NCBI GenBank assembly: GCA_041746135.1
Contig: JBGTHQ010000007.1
Coordinates: 1-28,436, forward strand
Length of the DNA: 28,436 nt
Source of the DNA: Alg239-R122 sp041746135
GTDB lineage: Bacteria > Pseudomonadota > Alphaproteobacteria > Sphingomonadales > Sphingomonadaceae
Direction of reading: 5' to 3'
The notes under the pieces are model-generated. The model had not been told where the DNA came from. It saw only the letters and a list, made by a program, of their open reading frames with translations, and did no database searches. This document shows positions 7,504 through 15,555 of the stretch, piece after piece (within the stretch, counting starts at the first letter, position 1; each line of letters begins with the position of its first letter). The translations under genes were made by a program, and so were the position numbers.

Positions 7504-9822
7504 ATGCGCTCTTACAAAAACATATTACTTGGCACGGCTGCACTGGCTCTGGCTTTTCAAATCGCACCGGTTTCTGGGAAAAATGCCCCCGATGAAGTGC
7601 AGGCTACAAAAGCGGACCCGGAAATAAATTCGGCGGGCTGGACCACGCCCGACCCGATGATGGAGGCATTTATTTCCGACCTTATGGCAAAAATGTCACA
7701 GGAAGAAAAGATCGGTCAGGTCGTAATTTTGACAAGCGATCTGGAAGTGACCGGTCCCACCTTGCGCGAGGGCTACAGGAAAGACATCCAGGCCGGCCGG
7801 GTCGGTTCGATGTTCAATGCATTCACCGTAAAATATACACGTGAACTGCAAAAGATTGCGGTCGAGGAAACGCGGCTCGGCATTCCCTTGCTGTTCGGTT
7901 ACGATGTCATACACGGGCACCGCACCATCTTCCCTATCTCGCTCGGAGAGGCGGCGAGCTGGGATCTGGATGCGATGGAGAAATCGGCGCGAGTTTCGGC
8001 GACCGAGGCCGCAGCCGAAGGCATACACTGGACGTTCGCGCCGATGGTGGACATCGCACGCGACCCGCGCTGGGGACGCATCTCCGAAGGGTCAGGAGAG
8101 GACACATATTTAAGCAGCGAGATTGCGAAAGCGCGCGTGCGCGGGTTTCAGGGCAACAATCTTGCGGACACCGATACCGTGCTCGCAACGGCCAAACATT
8201 TCGCCGCTTACGGCGCGGCGCAGGCCGGACGCGATTACCATACCGTCGATATATCCGAGCGTGTCCTGCGCGATACCTATCTGCCGCCATTCAAGGCAGC
8301 CGTCGATGCCGGGGTTGCCACTTTCATGACATCTTTCAACGAAGTCGACGGTGTGCCCGCATCGGGCAACCATTACCTGCTCACCGAAGTGTTGCGCGAC
8401 AAATGGGGTTTCGAAGGGTTTGTTGTGACCGATTATACCTCGATCAACGAAATGGTTCCGCACGGATATGCCAGAGACCTGAAACAGGCTGGCGAGCAGG
8501 CCATGAATGCGGGCGTAGATATGGATATGCAGGGCGCTGTTTTTATGAATCACCTGAAAGATTCGATTGCCGAGGGCAAGGTCGACGAGGCGAGGCTCGA
8601 TCAGGCGGTGAGGCGCATTCTGGAAATGAAATACCGGCTCGGACTGTTTGAGGATCCCTATCGCTATAGCGACGAGCAGCGTGAGAAGGCGACGCTGTAC
8701 AAGCCCGAATTCCTGGAGGCGGCCCGCGATGTCGCGCGCAGGTCGATGGTGCTGCTGAAAAACGACAACAACATCCTCCCGCTCGCCCGCAAGGCGCAAT
8801 CGATTGCAGTGATCGGTCCGCTGGGCAACAGCAAGGAAGACATGATCGGCAGCTGGGCCGCAGGCGGCGACCGGGGCACCCGCCCGGTTACGCTGCTCGA
8901 AGGATTGCAGGCGCGTGCCGACAAGGGCGTGACGCTCGGTTATGCGCGCGGGGCGGGGTATGATTTCGCGGATGCCGGTAACACGGATGGCTTTGCCGAA
9001 GCCTTGGCCCTAGCCGAAAAGTCGGACATCATCATCGCCGCGATGGGGGAGAAATGGGACATGACGGGCGAGGCGGCAAGTCGCACCTCGCTCGACCTGC
9101 CCGGCGCGCAACAGGCATTGCTCGAGGCGCTCAAGAAAACCGGCAAGCCGATCGTGCTCGTGCTCATGAGCGGTCGGCCCAATGCGATCGAATGGGCCGA
9201 CGCCAATGTCGATGCGATACTCGAGGCCTGGTATCCTGGCACGATGGGCGGCCATGCGATTGCCGACGTGCTGTTCGGCGATTACAATCCTTCGGGCAAG
9301 CTGCCGGTCACGTTTCCGCGCAATGTCGGACAGGTGCCGATCCATTACGACATGAAAAATACCGGCCGACCGATCGATCCCGCCAAACCCGACCAGAAAT
9401 ACGTGTCGCGCTACCTCAATACGCCCAATTCGCCGCTGTATCCGTTCGGCTATGGATTGAGCTATACGACATTCGCCTATTCGCCGGTTAAGCTCGACCG
9501 GGTGAAAATCGGTCCGCACGAAAAGCTGGTGGCGAGCGCGACGATCACGAATACTGGCCCGCGCGCGGGCGAGGAAGTGGTGCAGCTCTATATTCGCGAT
9601 GTGATCGGGTCGGTAACAAGGCCGGTAAAAGAGCTGAAAGGTTTCCAGAAAATCGCGCTCAAAAAAGGCGAGGCGCGCACCGTGCGCTTTGCGGTGGACA
9701 GCGACGATCTCGCATTCACCCGCGCCGACATGAGCCATGGCAGCGAACCAGGCAAATTCATGGTCTGGATCGCGCCGTCCTCCGCCGAAGGATCCCCCGC
9801 CGAATTCGAACTGACCGAATAG
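7504..9822 (+). CDS. bglX: GH3 beta-glucosidase, exported (BglX-like)
   Basis: A 772-residue family 3 glycoside hydrolase, close in length and layout to periplasmic BglX. The signal peptide (MRSYKNILLGTAALALAFQ) leads into the TIM-barrel domain with FGYDVIHGHRTIFP, RDPRWGR, TAKHFAAYG and the nucleophile D310 in FVVTDYTSINE. A second alpha/beta domain follows, with the probable acid/base E523 in MTGEAASRTSLDLPG, then a C-terminal fibronectin-III-like domain. The frame is open to 7384, but ATG 7504 has GAGG six to seven bases upstream and starts the signal peptide. Expected role: removing terminal glucose from oligosaccharides in the periplasm; in beta-1,2-glucan loci GH3 enzymes cleave sophoro-oligosaccharides. 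It is followed after nine bases by the sulfatase gene and is divergent from the receptor. Confidence 0.95.
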   Translation: MRSYKNILLGTAALALAFQIAPVSGKNAPDEVQATKADPEINSAGWTTPDPMMEAFISDLMAKMSQEEKIGQVVILTSDLEVTGPTLREGYRKDIQAGRVGSMFNAFTVKYTRELQKIAVEETRLGIPLLFGYDVIHGHRTIFPISLGEAASWDLDAMEKSARVSATEAAAEGIHWTFAPMVDIARDPRWGRISEGSGEDTYLSSEIAKARVRGFQGNNLADTDTVLATAKHFAAYGAAQAGRDYHTVDISERVLRDTYLPPFKAAVDAGVATFMTSFNEVDGVPASGNHYLLTEVLRDKWGFEGFVVTDYTSINEMVPHGYARDLKQAGEQAMNAGVDMDMQGAVFMNHLKDSIAEGKVDEARLDQAVRRILEMKYRLGLFEDPYRYSDEQREKATLYKPEFLEAARDVARRSMVLLKNDNNILPLARKAQSIAVIGPLGNSKEDMIGSWAAGGDRGTRPVTLLEGLQARADKGVTLGYARGAGYDFADAGNTDGFAEALALAEKSDIIIAAMGEKWDMTGEAASRTSLDLPGAQQALLEALKKTGKPIVLVLMSGRPNAIEWADANVDAILEAWYPGTMGGHAIADVLFGDYNPSGKLPVTFPRNVGQVPIHYDMKNTGRPIDPAKPDQKYVSRYLNTPNSPLYPFGYGLSYTTFAYSPVKLDRVKIGPHEKLVASATITNTGPRAGEEVVQLYIRDVIGSVTRPVKELKGFQKIALKKGEARTVRFAVDSDDLAFTRADMSHGSEPGKFMVWIAPSSAEGSPAEFELTE

Positions 9823-9831
9823 GAGATTGTG

Positions 9832-11430
9832 ATGCGGTACAGGATCATCATTTTAAGCGCGATCGCCCCGGCACTGTTCGGCTGTTCCGCCGTGCCGCAA
9901 AGCCGTGTCGCCTCCGCGCCCAGCCCCACAGAGCAAGCCCGGCCCAACATCATATTCATCATGTCCGACGATCATGCCTATCAGGCCTTGTCCGCCTACG
10001 GCCATCCGGTATCACAGCTTGCCCCCACTCCCAATATCGACCGGATCGCCCGCAACGGGACGAAATTCCAAAACAGCTTCGTCACCAACTCGCTGTGCGG
10101 ACCCAGCCGTGCGGCGATGCTCACCGGAAAGTTCGGCAACAAGAACGGTTTCAACAAAAATGGCGAGACATTTGACAATAATCAACCGACCTGGCCGCGG
10201 GCTTTCAAGCGTGCCGGTTACCAGACGGCCTTATTCGGCAAATGGCATATCGGCCCGACACCCGTCGGACTGGAATTCGACACGTGGAAAGTGCTCGACG
10301 ATCAGGGCGAATATTATAACCCCGATTTCATCACCATCAGCGGCAAGACGCGCGAACAGGGTTATGCTACCGACCTGATCACGCAATATAGTCTCGATTG
10401 GCTGAAGAACCGGCGGGAAGCCGACAAGCCATTCGTGCTGATGGTGCATCACAAGGCGCCACATCGCAATTTCATGCCGCCGCTGCGTCATGTGCAGAAA
10501 TATAACGGCGTAACCTTTCCGGTGCCGACGAACTATTTCGACGATTACGAAGGACGCCAGGCCGCGGCCGCACAGGAAATGAACATCTACCGCGACATGT
10601 ACGAGGGTCATGACCTGAAAATGACCAAAGCGGTTGGCAGTTCCGAGCTGCGCTATAATCGCTGGCCGGGCGCGTTCGACCGGATGACGGCGGAGCAGCG
10701 CAGCCAGTGGGATACGCTGCATCAGGCGGACAATGACGCGATGAATGCCGCCAATTACGATGCGCGCGACATGGCGCTGTGGAAATACCAGCGCTACATG
10801 CGCGAATATCTGGGCACGATCGCGGCGGTAGACGACGGGGTCGGGCAGATACTGGATTATCTGGAACAGAGCGGTCTCGATGAAAACACGATCGTCGTCT
10901 ATACGTCGGATCAGGGTTTCTATCTGGGCGAGCATGGCTGGTTCGACAAAAGGTTCATGTACGAGGAATCGATGCGCACTCCTTTGCTGATGCAATATAA
11001 GGGGCATATTGAACCGGGGTCGACGGTTGATGTGCCAGTGCAGAATATCGATTATGCCCCCACTTTTCTCGACTATGCCAAGATAACCGGCGATCCGGGA
11101 ATACAGGGCCGGTCATTGCGGCCCGCTGCCGAAGGAAGCCCGCCAAGGGACTGGCGCAAAAACGTCTATTACCATTATTATGAATATCCCGGCTTCCACG
11201 CCGTACGCGCGCATTACGGCGTGCGGTCGGACCGCTACAAGCTGATGCGGTTCTACGGCGATATCGATGCTTGGGAATTTTACAACCTGAAAAAAGACCC
11301 CGGTGAAATACGCAATCGGATCGACGATCCGGCATTGCAGGGCAAGATTGCGGAGATGAAGCGGGAACTGGTGAGGCTGCGCGCGCAATATGGCGACAAA
11401 GATGGGCCATCAGTGTCTACCCGCAACTAA
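9832..11430 (+). CDS. Lipoprotein sulfatase, S1 family (Cys type)
   Basis: A 532-residue arylsulfatase-superfamily enzyme. The N-terminus has a lipobox (LFGC, C18), so it is probably membrane-anchored. Metal ligands D46 and D47 are in IIFIMSDDHAY, the formylglycine-forming cysteine is C89 in NSLCGPSRAAMLTG (C-x-P-S-R), and GKWHIG and YTSDQGFYLGEHGWFDKR supply the remaining active-site Lys, His and Asp residues. The C-terminal EFYNLKKDPGEIRN is typical of the DUF4976 end of these enzymes. ATG 9832 is preferred to GTG 9829 because AGGAG ends six bases before it. It lies nine bases after GH3 and is probably in its operon. It needs a formylglycine-generating enzyme, not encoded here. A sulfatase in a plain glucan locus is unexpected and suggests a sulfated or otherwise substituted substrate. 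Confidence 0.92.
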   Translation: MRYRIIILSAIAPALFGCSAVPQSRVASAPSPTEQARPNIIFIMSDDHAYQALSAYGHPVSQLAPTPNIDRIARNGTKFQNSFVTNSLCGPSRAAMLTGKFGNKNGFNKNGETFDNNQPTWPRAFKRAGYQTALFGKWHIGPTPVGLEFDTWKVLDDQGEYYNPDFITISGKTREQGYATDLITQYSLDWLKNRREADKPFVLMVHHKAPHRNFMPPLRHVQKYNGVTFPVPTNYFDDYEGRQAAAAQEMNIYRDMYEGHDLKMTKAVGSSELRYNRWPGAFDRMTAEQRSQWDTLHQADNDAMNAANYDARDMALWKYQRYMREYLGTIAAVDDGVGQILDYLEQSGLDENTIVVYTSDQGFYLGEHGWFDKRFMYEESMRTPLLMQYKGHIEPGSTVDVPVQNIDYAPTFLDYAKITGDPGIQGRSLRPAAEGSPPRDWRKNVYYHYYEYPGFHAVRAHYGVRSDRYKLMRFYGDIDAWEFYNLKKDPGEIRNRIDDPALQGKIAEMKRELVRLRAQYGDKDGPSVSTRN

Positions 11431-11441
11431 ATCGTTGAAAT

Positions 11442-11452
11442 AATGGTGCGCC
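11442..11452. other. Candidate left attachment-site half of the island
   Basis: AATGGTGCGCC matches 10 of 11 bases of AATGGTGCACC at 17850-17860, which spans the 3' end of tRNA-Arg, in the same orientation. It lies 12 bases after the sulfatase stop, just where foreign genes begin. The repeat is short for a tRNA-type att site, so this is tentative. Confidence 0.3.
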
Positions 11453-11593
11453 TTGAGGGTGCATCTTCAAACCAACTCTTCGATATCCTAACAGACTGGA
11501 ACACCCAACTCCAGCACACATCAATCGCTGAAAGCCCCAATCCATCCAACGATGATGTGGCTGTCTTGGAAATCCAAGAATCGGATGGGCGTC

Positions 11594-11962
11594 ATGTCAA
11601 ATGATCGCCCTACGCCCTTCTCTTTGCGCCTGACCTTCGAGGAACGGGCGAAATTAGAACGTGATTCGGCGGGGATGGCGTTGGGAGCGTATATCCGCTC
11701 CCGCCTGCTTGATCCTGATCTTGTCGCGCCGCGCAAGCGCGGGAAGTTTCCAGTCAAGGATCATCAAGCCCTTGCTCAACTGCTGGGGTTGCTGGGGCAA
11801 TCGCGCCTCGCCAATAACATCAATCAGCTAGCAAGGGCTGCAAATACAGGCAGTCTGCCTGTCACACCTGACGTTGAATCGGCACTACTCTCGGCAGTCG
11901 GTGACGTGAGCGAAATGCGCCAACTGCTCATTCAAGCCCTGAACATTGAGCCACGATCATGA
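11594..11962 (+). CDS. mobC: MobC-like relaxosome accessory protein
   Basis: A protein of about 122 residues resembling MobC-type relaxosome proteins, which bind the transfer origin and help the relaxase nick it. SLRLTFEERAKLERDSAGMALGAYIRSRLL is the ribbon-helix-helix-like N-terminal part, and LGLLGQSRLANNINQLARAANTGSLPVTPD is the conserved MobC core. The start is uncertain: ATG at 11552, 11585 and 11594 are in frame, none with a strong ribosome binding site, and 11594 best fits the family. The stop overlaps the ATG of the truncated relaxase. It belongs to an integrated or decayed mobilisable element and is probably inactive for transfer because the relaxase is broken. Confidence 0.75.
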   Translation: MSNDRPTPFSLRLTFEERAKLERDSAGMALGAYIRSRLLDPDLVAPRKRGKFPVKDHQALAQLLGLLGQSRLANNINQLARAANTGSLPVTPDVESALLSAVGDVSEMRQLLIQALNIEPRS

Positions 11963-12138
11963 TTCTCAAGGCTTCCAAACGCAGTGGAGGCGCTCAGCTT
12001 GGACAGCATCTGCTCAAGACAGAAGAAAACGAGCATGTCGAAATCCATGAGGTTTCGGGGTTCGTGTCAGATTCCGTCACTGGCGCAATGAATGAAGCCT
12101 ATGCCCTCGCACGAGGCACGAAATGCCGACAGTACTAG
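11959..12138 (+). pseudogene. Relaxase, truncated after 59 codons
   Basis: ATG overlaps the mobC stop. The reading frame gives MILKASKRSGGAQLGQHLLK, then TEENEHVEIHEVSGF and EAYALARGTKCRQY, and stops at TAG 12136-12138. This is the N-terminus of a mobilisation nuclease of the type found next to mobC, where the family continues into the catalytic domain after GTKCRQ. Here the frame ends at once and no continuation is visible in any frame downstream. The gene is therefore a stub cut by deletion or rearrangement. The catalytic histidine cluster is lost. Confidence 0.75.
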
Positions 12139-12342
12139 ATGTTTATGCCGAGGATGCAGCATCTGGTCGAGAACTCACTTCAGCTTGGTCTCTCTTGTTT
12201 CGTTATGGGCGATAGAATGACATGGTTTCAAAGCTCGGCACCCATTTACTTTATTGATAGTGAATTTTGTCGCCTATGGGGCGACTAAATCAGCCAGAGA
12301 CACAGTGACAGTGCCAACCGACCGAACTCTTGGATAGACCTC
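12139..12342. other. Non-coding junction DNA after the relaxase stub
   Basis: No supported gene. The only structure is a small stem-loop GTCGCC-TATGG-GGCGAC near 12270. The stretch is lower in GC than the flanking core genes and marks where the mobilisation module was cut. Confidence 0.5.
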
Positions 12343-12399
12343 TGAAAGCCGATGCTTCTGAGAGGCCGTACTCTCGCGGCTTTCATTCTGACGAATGAA
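12343..12399. other. Two mutually exclusive hairpins upstream of the PLD gene
   Basis: TGAAAGCCG (12343-12351) pairs with CGGCTTTCA (12377-12385), enclosing a GAGAG/CTCTC stem (12360-12364 with 12371-12375). Alternatively TTCATTC (12382-12388) pairs with GAATGAA (12393-12399) around a 4-base loop. The two share bases 12382-12385, so only one can form. It could be a leader switch, a terminator of the relaxase transcript, or a recombination site; there is no U-run. Confidence 0.4.
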
Positions 12400-12495
12400 G
12401 CTAACGGCTGTCCGTATTCCAAATATTTTGCAACAATTTAGACTGCTCGCAGAATGAGCGGTAATTTGCTAAGCAACACTGCGGAGGGTTCTGAA

Positions 12496-14253
12496 ATGCG
12501 GGTAGTCGAAAAAGCAGACGGGTTTTCTGTCCGGGCAATATCAGGGACGCGCGCGGTCATGCTCGCCATGAATGCGCGCGAAGATGCACTGGATGGATTC
12601 CTCGGCTTCGGGGTCGGAATAAGACCCTCAGTTGGTGGAGCCATTCGTTGGCTCAACGGGTTCAAATGCTTCCGATCAGTTGAACCCGATCCGGAACGAG
12701 CGGAACGTTTTAAAACCGTCGAACACCCGGTGCAGGATTTCAAATGGGGTCATTATTGGGCCGAACCCGACAACGAATACCATTATATAATTCGCCCTCT
12801 GTTTCGGCCAGAGAACGGCGATTTATACAATCTACGCGCGGGAACGGATTTGGAAGTCACAGTGCGCACCGAAGCTGAAGACGACGGCACTCACTCAATC
12901 TTCTTCAATCGTGGAGCCATTGTCAGTCAGGCTTATGCCGAAAAATTTGAGCAGGGAAATTCGCTAACACCGCAAGAGTTGGCCGATGAGCTTAACGATC
13001 CCGAAGCCGAGCGCACAAAATGGCTCTCGCGCGGGCTATTGGAAGGCGTTCTGTCCTTCATCGCTCAATCGCGTGACAGTCGTTTCAGCTTGCATTGCGG
13101 CTTTTATGAATTGACCTACCCGCCCATCTTGCAGGCACTCGCGGACGCTGCGGCTCGCGGCGTACGGGTTGAGATCACATTCGAGGCAGACTTCTTCAAA
13201 CGCAGCGAGAACCGCCGCGTCGAAACCAAATATGGAAAGATGAACCGTGCCGCGATCGAACCCTTTGGGGGTCAAGCCAACCTGCATTTTAAAGAGCGCA
13301 TCAACTTCATCGCGCTGACGCACAACAAGTTCATCGTCCTAAAGGAAAACGGACACCCGACTCAGGTCTGGACGGGATCGACTAACATCACCGCATCCGG
13401 ATTTTGCGGTCAAAGCAACACCGGACATATCGTTCGCGAAGAAGCAGTCGCGAAAGCCTATGCCGACTACTTCGAATTGCTTGCCGTCGATGCACAGCGG
13501 GAGGATATGAAAGCGTTCGCCACGCAGCACAATCCGGATCCGGATGAGCAACTGCCACGGGATAGCATAACCCCGTTATTCTCGCCGCGGTCCGGCTCTG
13601 CCATGCTCGATTGGTATGGTCGCCGTATCGAAGAGGCCGAGCATACAGTGATGCTAACTTCGGCTTTCGGGGTTACAACGCGGCTCGCAAAATATTTCGA
13701 CAATGATCGCGACTATTTGCGCTACGTCCTGATGGAGCAAAGGAGCCGAGGCGAAGGCGCTCAGGACATGGTCGAACGGGACAGGGACACGCGCGTTGTG
13801 TTTGGTCAGGGACTCGGTGTCGTCGGCAGTATGGGCAACTGGCGAGAGGTCCCGGGCTTTGAGCTCGAACATTGGATGTGGCGGGAGCATCATTTCCGAT
13901 CATCCGGCCACGTGTTCTTCATCCACACAAAATATATGGGTATCGACGTCATGACGGACGATCCCTTGATATTCACGGGGTCGGCGAATTTCTCGCCCGG
14001 CTCGCTCACCAGCAATGATGAAAACATGCTCCTCATTCGGGGCGACATCGGGGTCGCCGACGTATATGTCACCGAATTTTTCCGTTTGTTGAACCATTTC
14101 TACTTCCGTCAGGTCGCCAATCGGAAAGCGGAAGACGGCCAAAGCGATCCCAATATCCGTTTCCTGCAAGAAGACGATGGCTGGGTTGCCGGTCACTTTC
14201 GTGCCGAAAACTATCGGTCTAAGCGACGCGAACTATTCGGCGTGCCAGCCTAG
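12496..14253 (+). CDS. Two-domain phospholipase D-like (HKD) protein, function unknown
   Basis: A 585-residue protein with two PLD-superfamily catalytic halves behind an N-terminal beta-rich domain of about 160 residues. The second half is canonical: H477, K479 and D484 in HTKYMGID, followed by FTGSANFSPGSLTSNDENM. The first half has H276 and K278 in THNKFIVLK and the partner motif TGSTNITASG, but no Asp at the usual spacing, so it may be non-standard. The frame is open to ATG 12454, but ATG 12496 has GGAGGG seven bases upstream and fits the family start. No signal peptide or membrane segment is seen, so it is likely a cytoplasmic nuclease or phosphodiesterase. It sits between a relaxase stub and a trbL fragment, which suggests mobile cargo; a role in DNA processing or phage defence is possible but unproven. 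Confidence 0.8.
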   Translation: MRVVEKADGFSVRAISGTRAVMLAMNAREDALDGFLGFGVGIRPSVGGAIRWLNGFKCFRSVEPDPERAERFKTVEHPVQDFKWGHYWAEPDNEYHYIIRPLFRPENGDLYNLRAGTDLEVTVRTEAEDDGTHSIFFNRGAIVSQAYAEKFEQGNSLTPQELADELNDPEAERTKWLSRGLLEGVLSFIAQSRDSRFSLHCGFYELTYPPILQALADAAARGVRVEITFEADFFKRSENRRVETKYGKMNRAAIEPFGGQANLHFKERINFIALTHNKFIVLKENGHPTQVWTGSTNITASGFCGQSNTGHIVREEAVAKAYADYFELLAVDAQREDMKAFATQHNPDPDEQLPRDSITPLFSPRSGSAMLDWYGRRIEEAEHTVMLTSAFGVTTRLAKYFDNDRDYLRYVLMEQRSRGEGAQDMVERDRDTRVVFGQGLGVVGSMGNWREVPGFELEHWMWREHHFRSSGHVFFIHTKYMGIDVMTDDPLIFTGSANFSPGSLTSNDENMLLIRGDIGVADVYVTEFFRLLNHFYFRQVANRKAEDGQSDPNIRFLQEDDGWVAGHFRAENYRSKRRELFGVPA

Positions 14254-14371
14254 GGTCTGTACCTAATCCTCGCCCGCGCTTTCGAGGAAGGCTGCCAAAC
14301 CCTGGAGCATGGCTATTGCCGAACGATCCCGAGCAGCTGTGGGACGCAATCGGAGAACTGTCGGATGCAAT

Positions 14372-14617
14372 GTCCTCGCCGTCATCATCGGTATCGGCTC
14401 CACCCTTTTCGCCGAGTTCACCGCGGGCTTTGCCGGTGACCAGCCCAGCATCGAGGACGCCATGGCGATCGTGCTGGCGGCGTTGTCGCTGCTCGGCCTC
14501 GGTATTTTCGGTCCCGGCATCGAAAATAGCCTCATCTCCGGTGGTCCGCAACTTGGCGCCGGTGCCGCAATCGGCACAGGCGTGACCGCCGCGACCGTGG
14601 CCGGAACGGGGATGGCT
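14372..14617 (+). pseudogene. trbL: Fragment of conjugal transfer gene trbL
   Basis: The frame encodes VIIGIGSTLFAEFTAG, then SIEDAMAIVLAALSLLGLGI and FGPGIENSLISGGPQLGAGA, which resembles the membrane and Gly/Ala-rich segment of TrbL, an inner-membrane protein of P-type conjugation systems. Both the long N-terminal membrane region and the C-terminus are missing. Open reading continues on both sides (ATG at 14309, stop at 14728), but that translation no longer looks like TrbL. No other trb gene is present. It is a relic of an integrative conjugative element. Confidence 0.65.
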
Positions 14618-14876
14618 GAGCATCTACCAATCTCGCCGCACATTCGATCTGTCCCACCGCGCGCTTGGCATGGTCGAGGAAACTCTGGCCGGCAAATGTC
14701 AGCTCGACCCCGCAGGAATGCCGGTTGAAAAGCGACGCCCCAAGTTCGTCCTCCAGATCGCGAATTAGACGACTGATGGCTGACTGATGAACTCCCATGA
14801 CGCTTGCCACACGCCGAAAGCTGTGTTGTTCGGCGGCTGCAATGACGTATCGGAGATGTCTCAGTTCAAATGCCAT
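14618..14876 (-). pseudogene. LysR-family regulator, N-terminal DNA-binding part only
   Basis: Reading leftward from ATG 14876 (or 14888), MAFELRHLRYVIAAAEQHSF followed by VHQSAISRLIRDLEDELGAS and LFNRHSCGVELTFAGQSFLD is a complete LysR winged-helix domain plus linker helix. Homology stops after about residue 85, where the sequence runs into the trbL fragment from the opposite side. The frame itself stays open to 14532, giving a chimeric tail. The whole effector-binding domain is lost. A truncated protein with an intact DNA-binding domain might still bind DNA, but a pseudogene is the simpler call. Confidence 0.7.
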
Positions 14877-15054
14877 TCCTTTTTCCATTCGACCCGTGCG
14901 ACTGTGATCGCTGCCTCGACTGCGGCGCAGAAAGGCCATGACGATGCACCAGTGATAGACCCGGGATTGCACGACAAACTGAGCAAGCCGGAAAAGACAC
15001 CCCTCGCCGCAGAAGGATACCAACCGGTCGCATGGCATTCGCTTCTAATTGCTC

Positions 15055-15465
15055 CTATTGGGTTTTGATCAACTTCGCCGACAAGAGATCCTCGCAACCA
15101 TGCGCTCTGATTGCTGCGTCCAGCGCTTTCTCGTAGTCGGATCGTGCGTCCTCGAAACGCGCGCGGCCCTTGTCGGTCAAAACCGTATAGACTCCACGCT
15201 TGTCGTCGGGGCAGAGATCGCGAATGGTTAGTTCCGCGCGTTCCAAGCGTTCCACCATTCTGGAAACCGAGCTTTGGTTCAGGTGCAGGTGCGAGGCAAG
15301 TTCCTGCATGCGGAGTTCGGAACCCGGTGAGCGCGACAGTATTTGAATGGCACGGTATTCCGACAGTCCAAGGCCATGTTTTACTTGCATTATTTTCCCA
15401 AGGTCGGCTTCGATGTTGCCAACTGCTTGGATAAGCTTGAGCCATGCATCGATTTTCTTGGACAT
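15055..15465 (-). CDS. MarR-family transcriptional regulator
   Basis: A 136-residue MarR-type winged-helix protein: dimerisation helix at the N-terminus, the helix-turn-helix in LRMQELASHLHLNQSSVSRMVERLERAEL and the beta-wing CPDDKRGVYTVLTDKG. MarR proteins bind short palindromes as dimers and let go when they bind small phenolic, cationic or oxidising compounds. It is the last gene of a leftward set (FrnE-like, SMR, SMR, deaminase, MarR) and has its own upstream gap of 90 bases with a palindrome matching one in front of the first gene. It is therefore probably an autorepressor and the repressor of the whole module. Its ligand is unknown. Confidence 0.9.
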   Translation of the reverse strand: MSKKIDAWLKLIQAVGNIEADLGKIMQVKHGLGLSEYRAIQILSRSPGSELRMQELASHLHLNQSSVSRMVERLERAELTIRDLCPDDKRGVYTVLTDKGRARFEDARSDYEKALDAAIRAHGCEDLLSAKLIKTQ

Positions 15466-15510
15466 GGTCGGCTTGTACTCCCGTAGGGCAATCAGTAGAG
15501 CGGTTATTCA

Positions 15511-15539
15511 TATGTATGTCCATGCAATAAAATATGCAA
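15511..15539 (-). promoter_or_regulatory. Predicted marR promoter
   Basis: Read leftward, TTGCAT (15539-15534) and TACATA (15516-15511) are spaced by 17 bases, about 45 bases before the marR start. The MarR palindrome lies in the spacer and overlaps the -10 element. Confidence 0.4.
15513..15526. promoter_or_regulatory. Predicted MarR operator (marR promoter site)
   Basis: On the leftward strand TGCATG-GA-CATACA is an inverted repeat with one mismatched pair. It matches the perfect palindrome TGCATG-TG-CATGCA at 17570-17583; over the 18 bases TTGCATGGACATACATAT, 15 agree between the two sites. Confidence 0.6.
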
Positions 15540-15555
15540 GTCGAAGTCCATTTGC

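Noticed and set aside
11441..11465. RSF1010-type nic site in the GGTGCGCCTTGAGGGTGC stretch
   Set aside because: Only a loose resemblance in a few bases, with no adjoining inverted repeat; not enough to call an origin of transfer.
11431..11553. ATCGTTG/CAACGAT inverted repeat as island or IS ends
   Set aside because: Seven bases 110 apart are expected by chance and no transposase lies between them.
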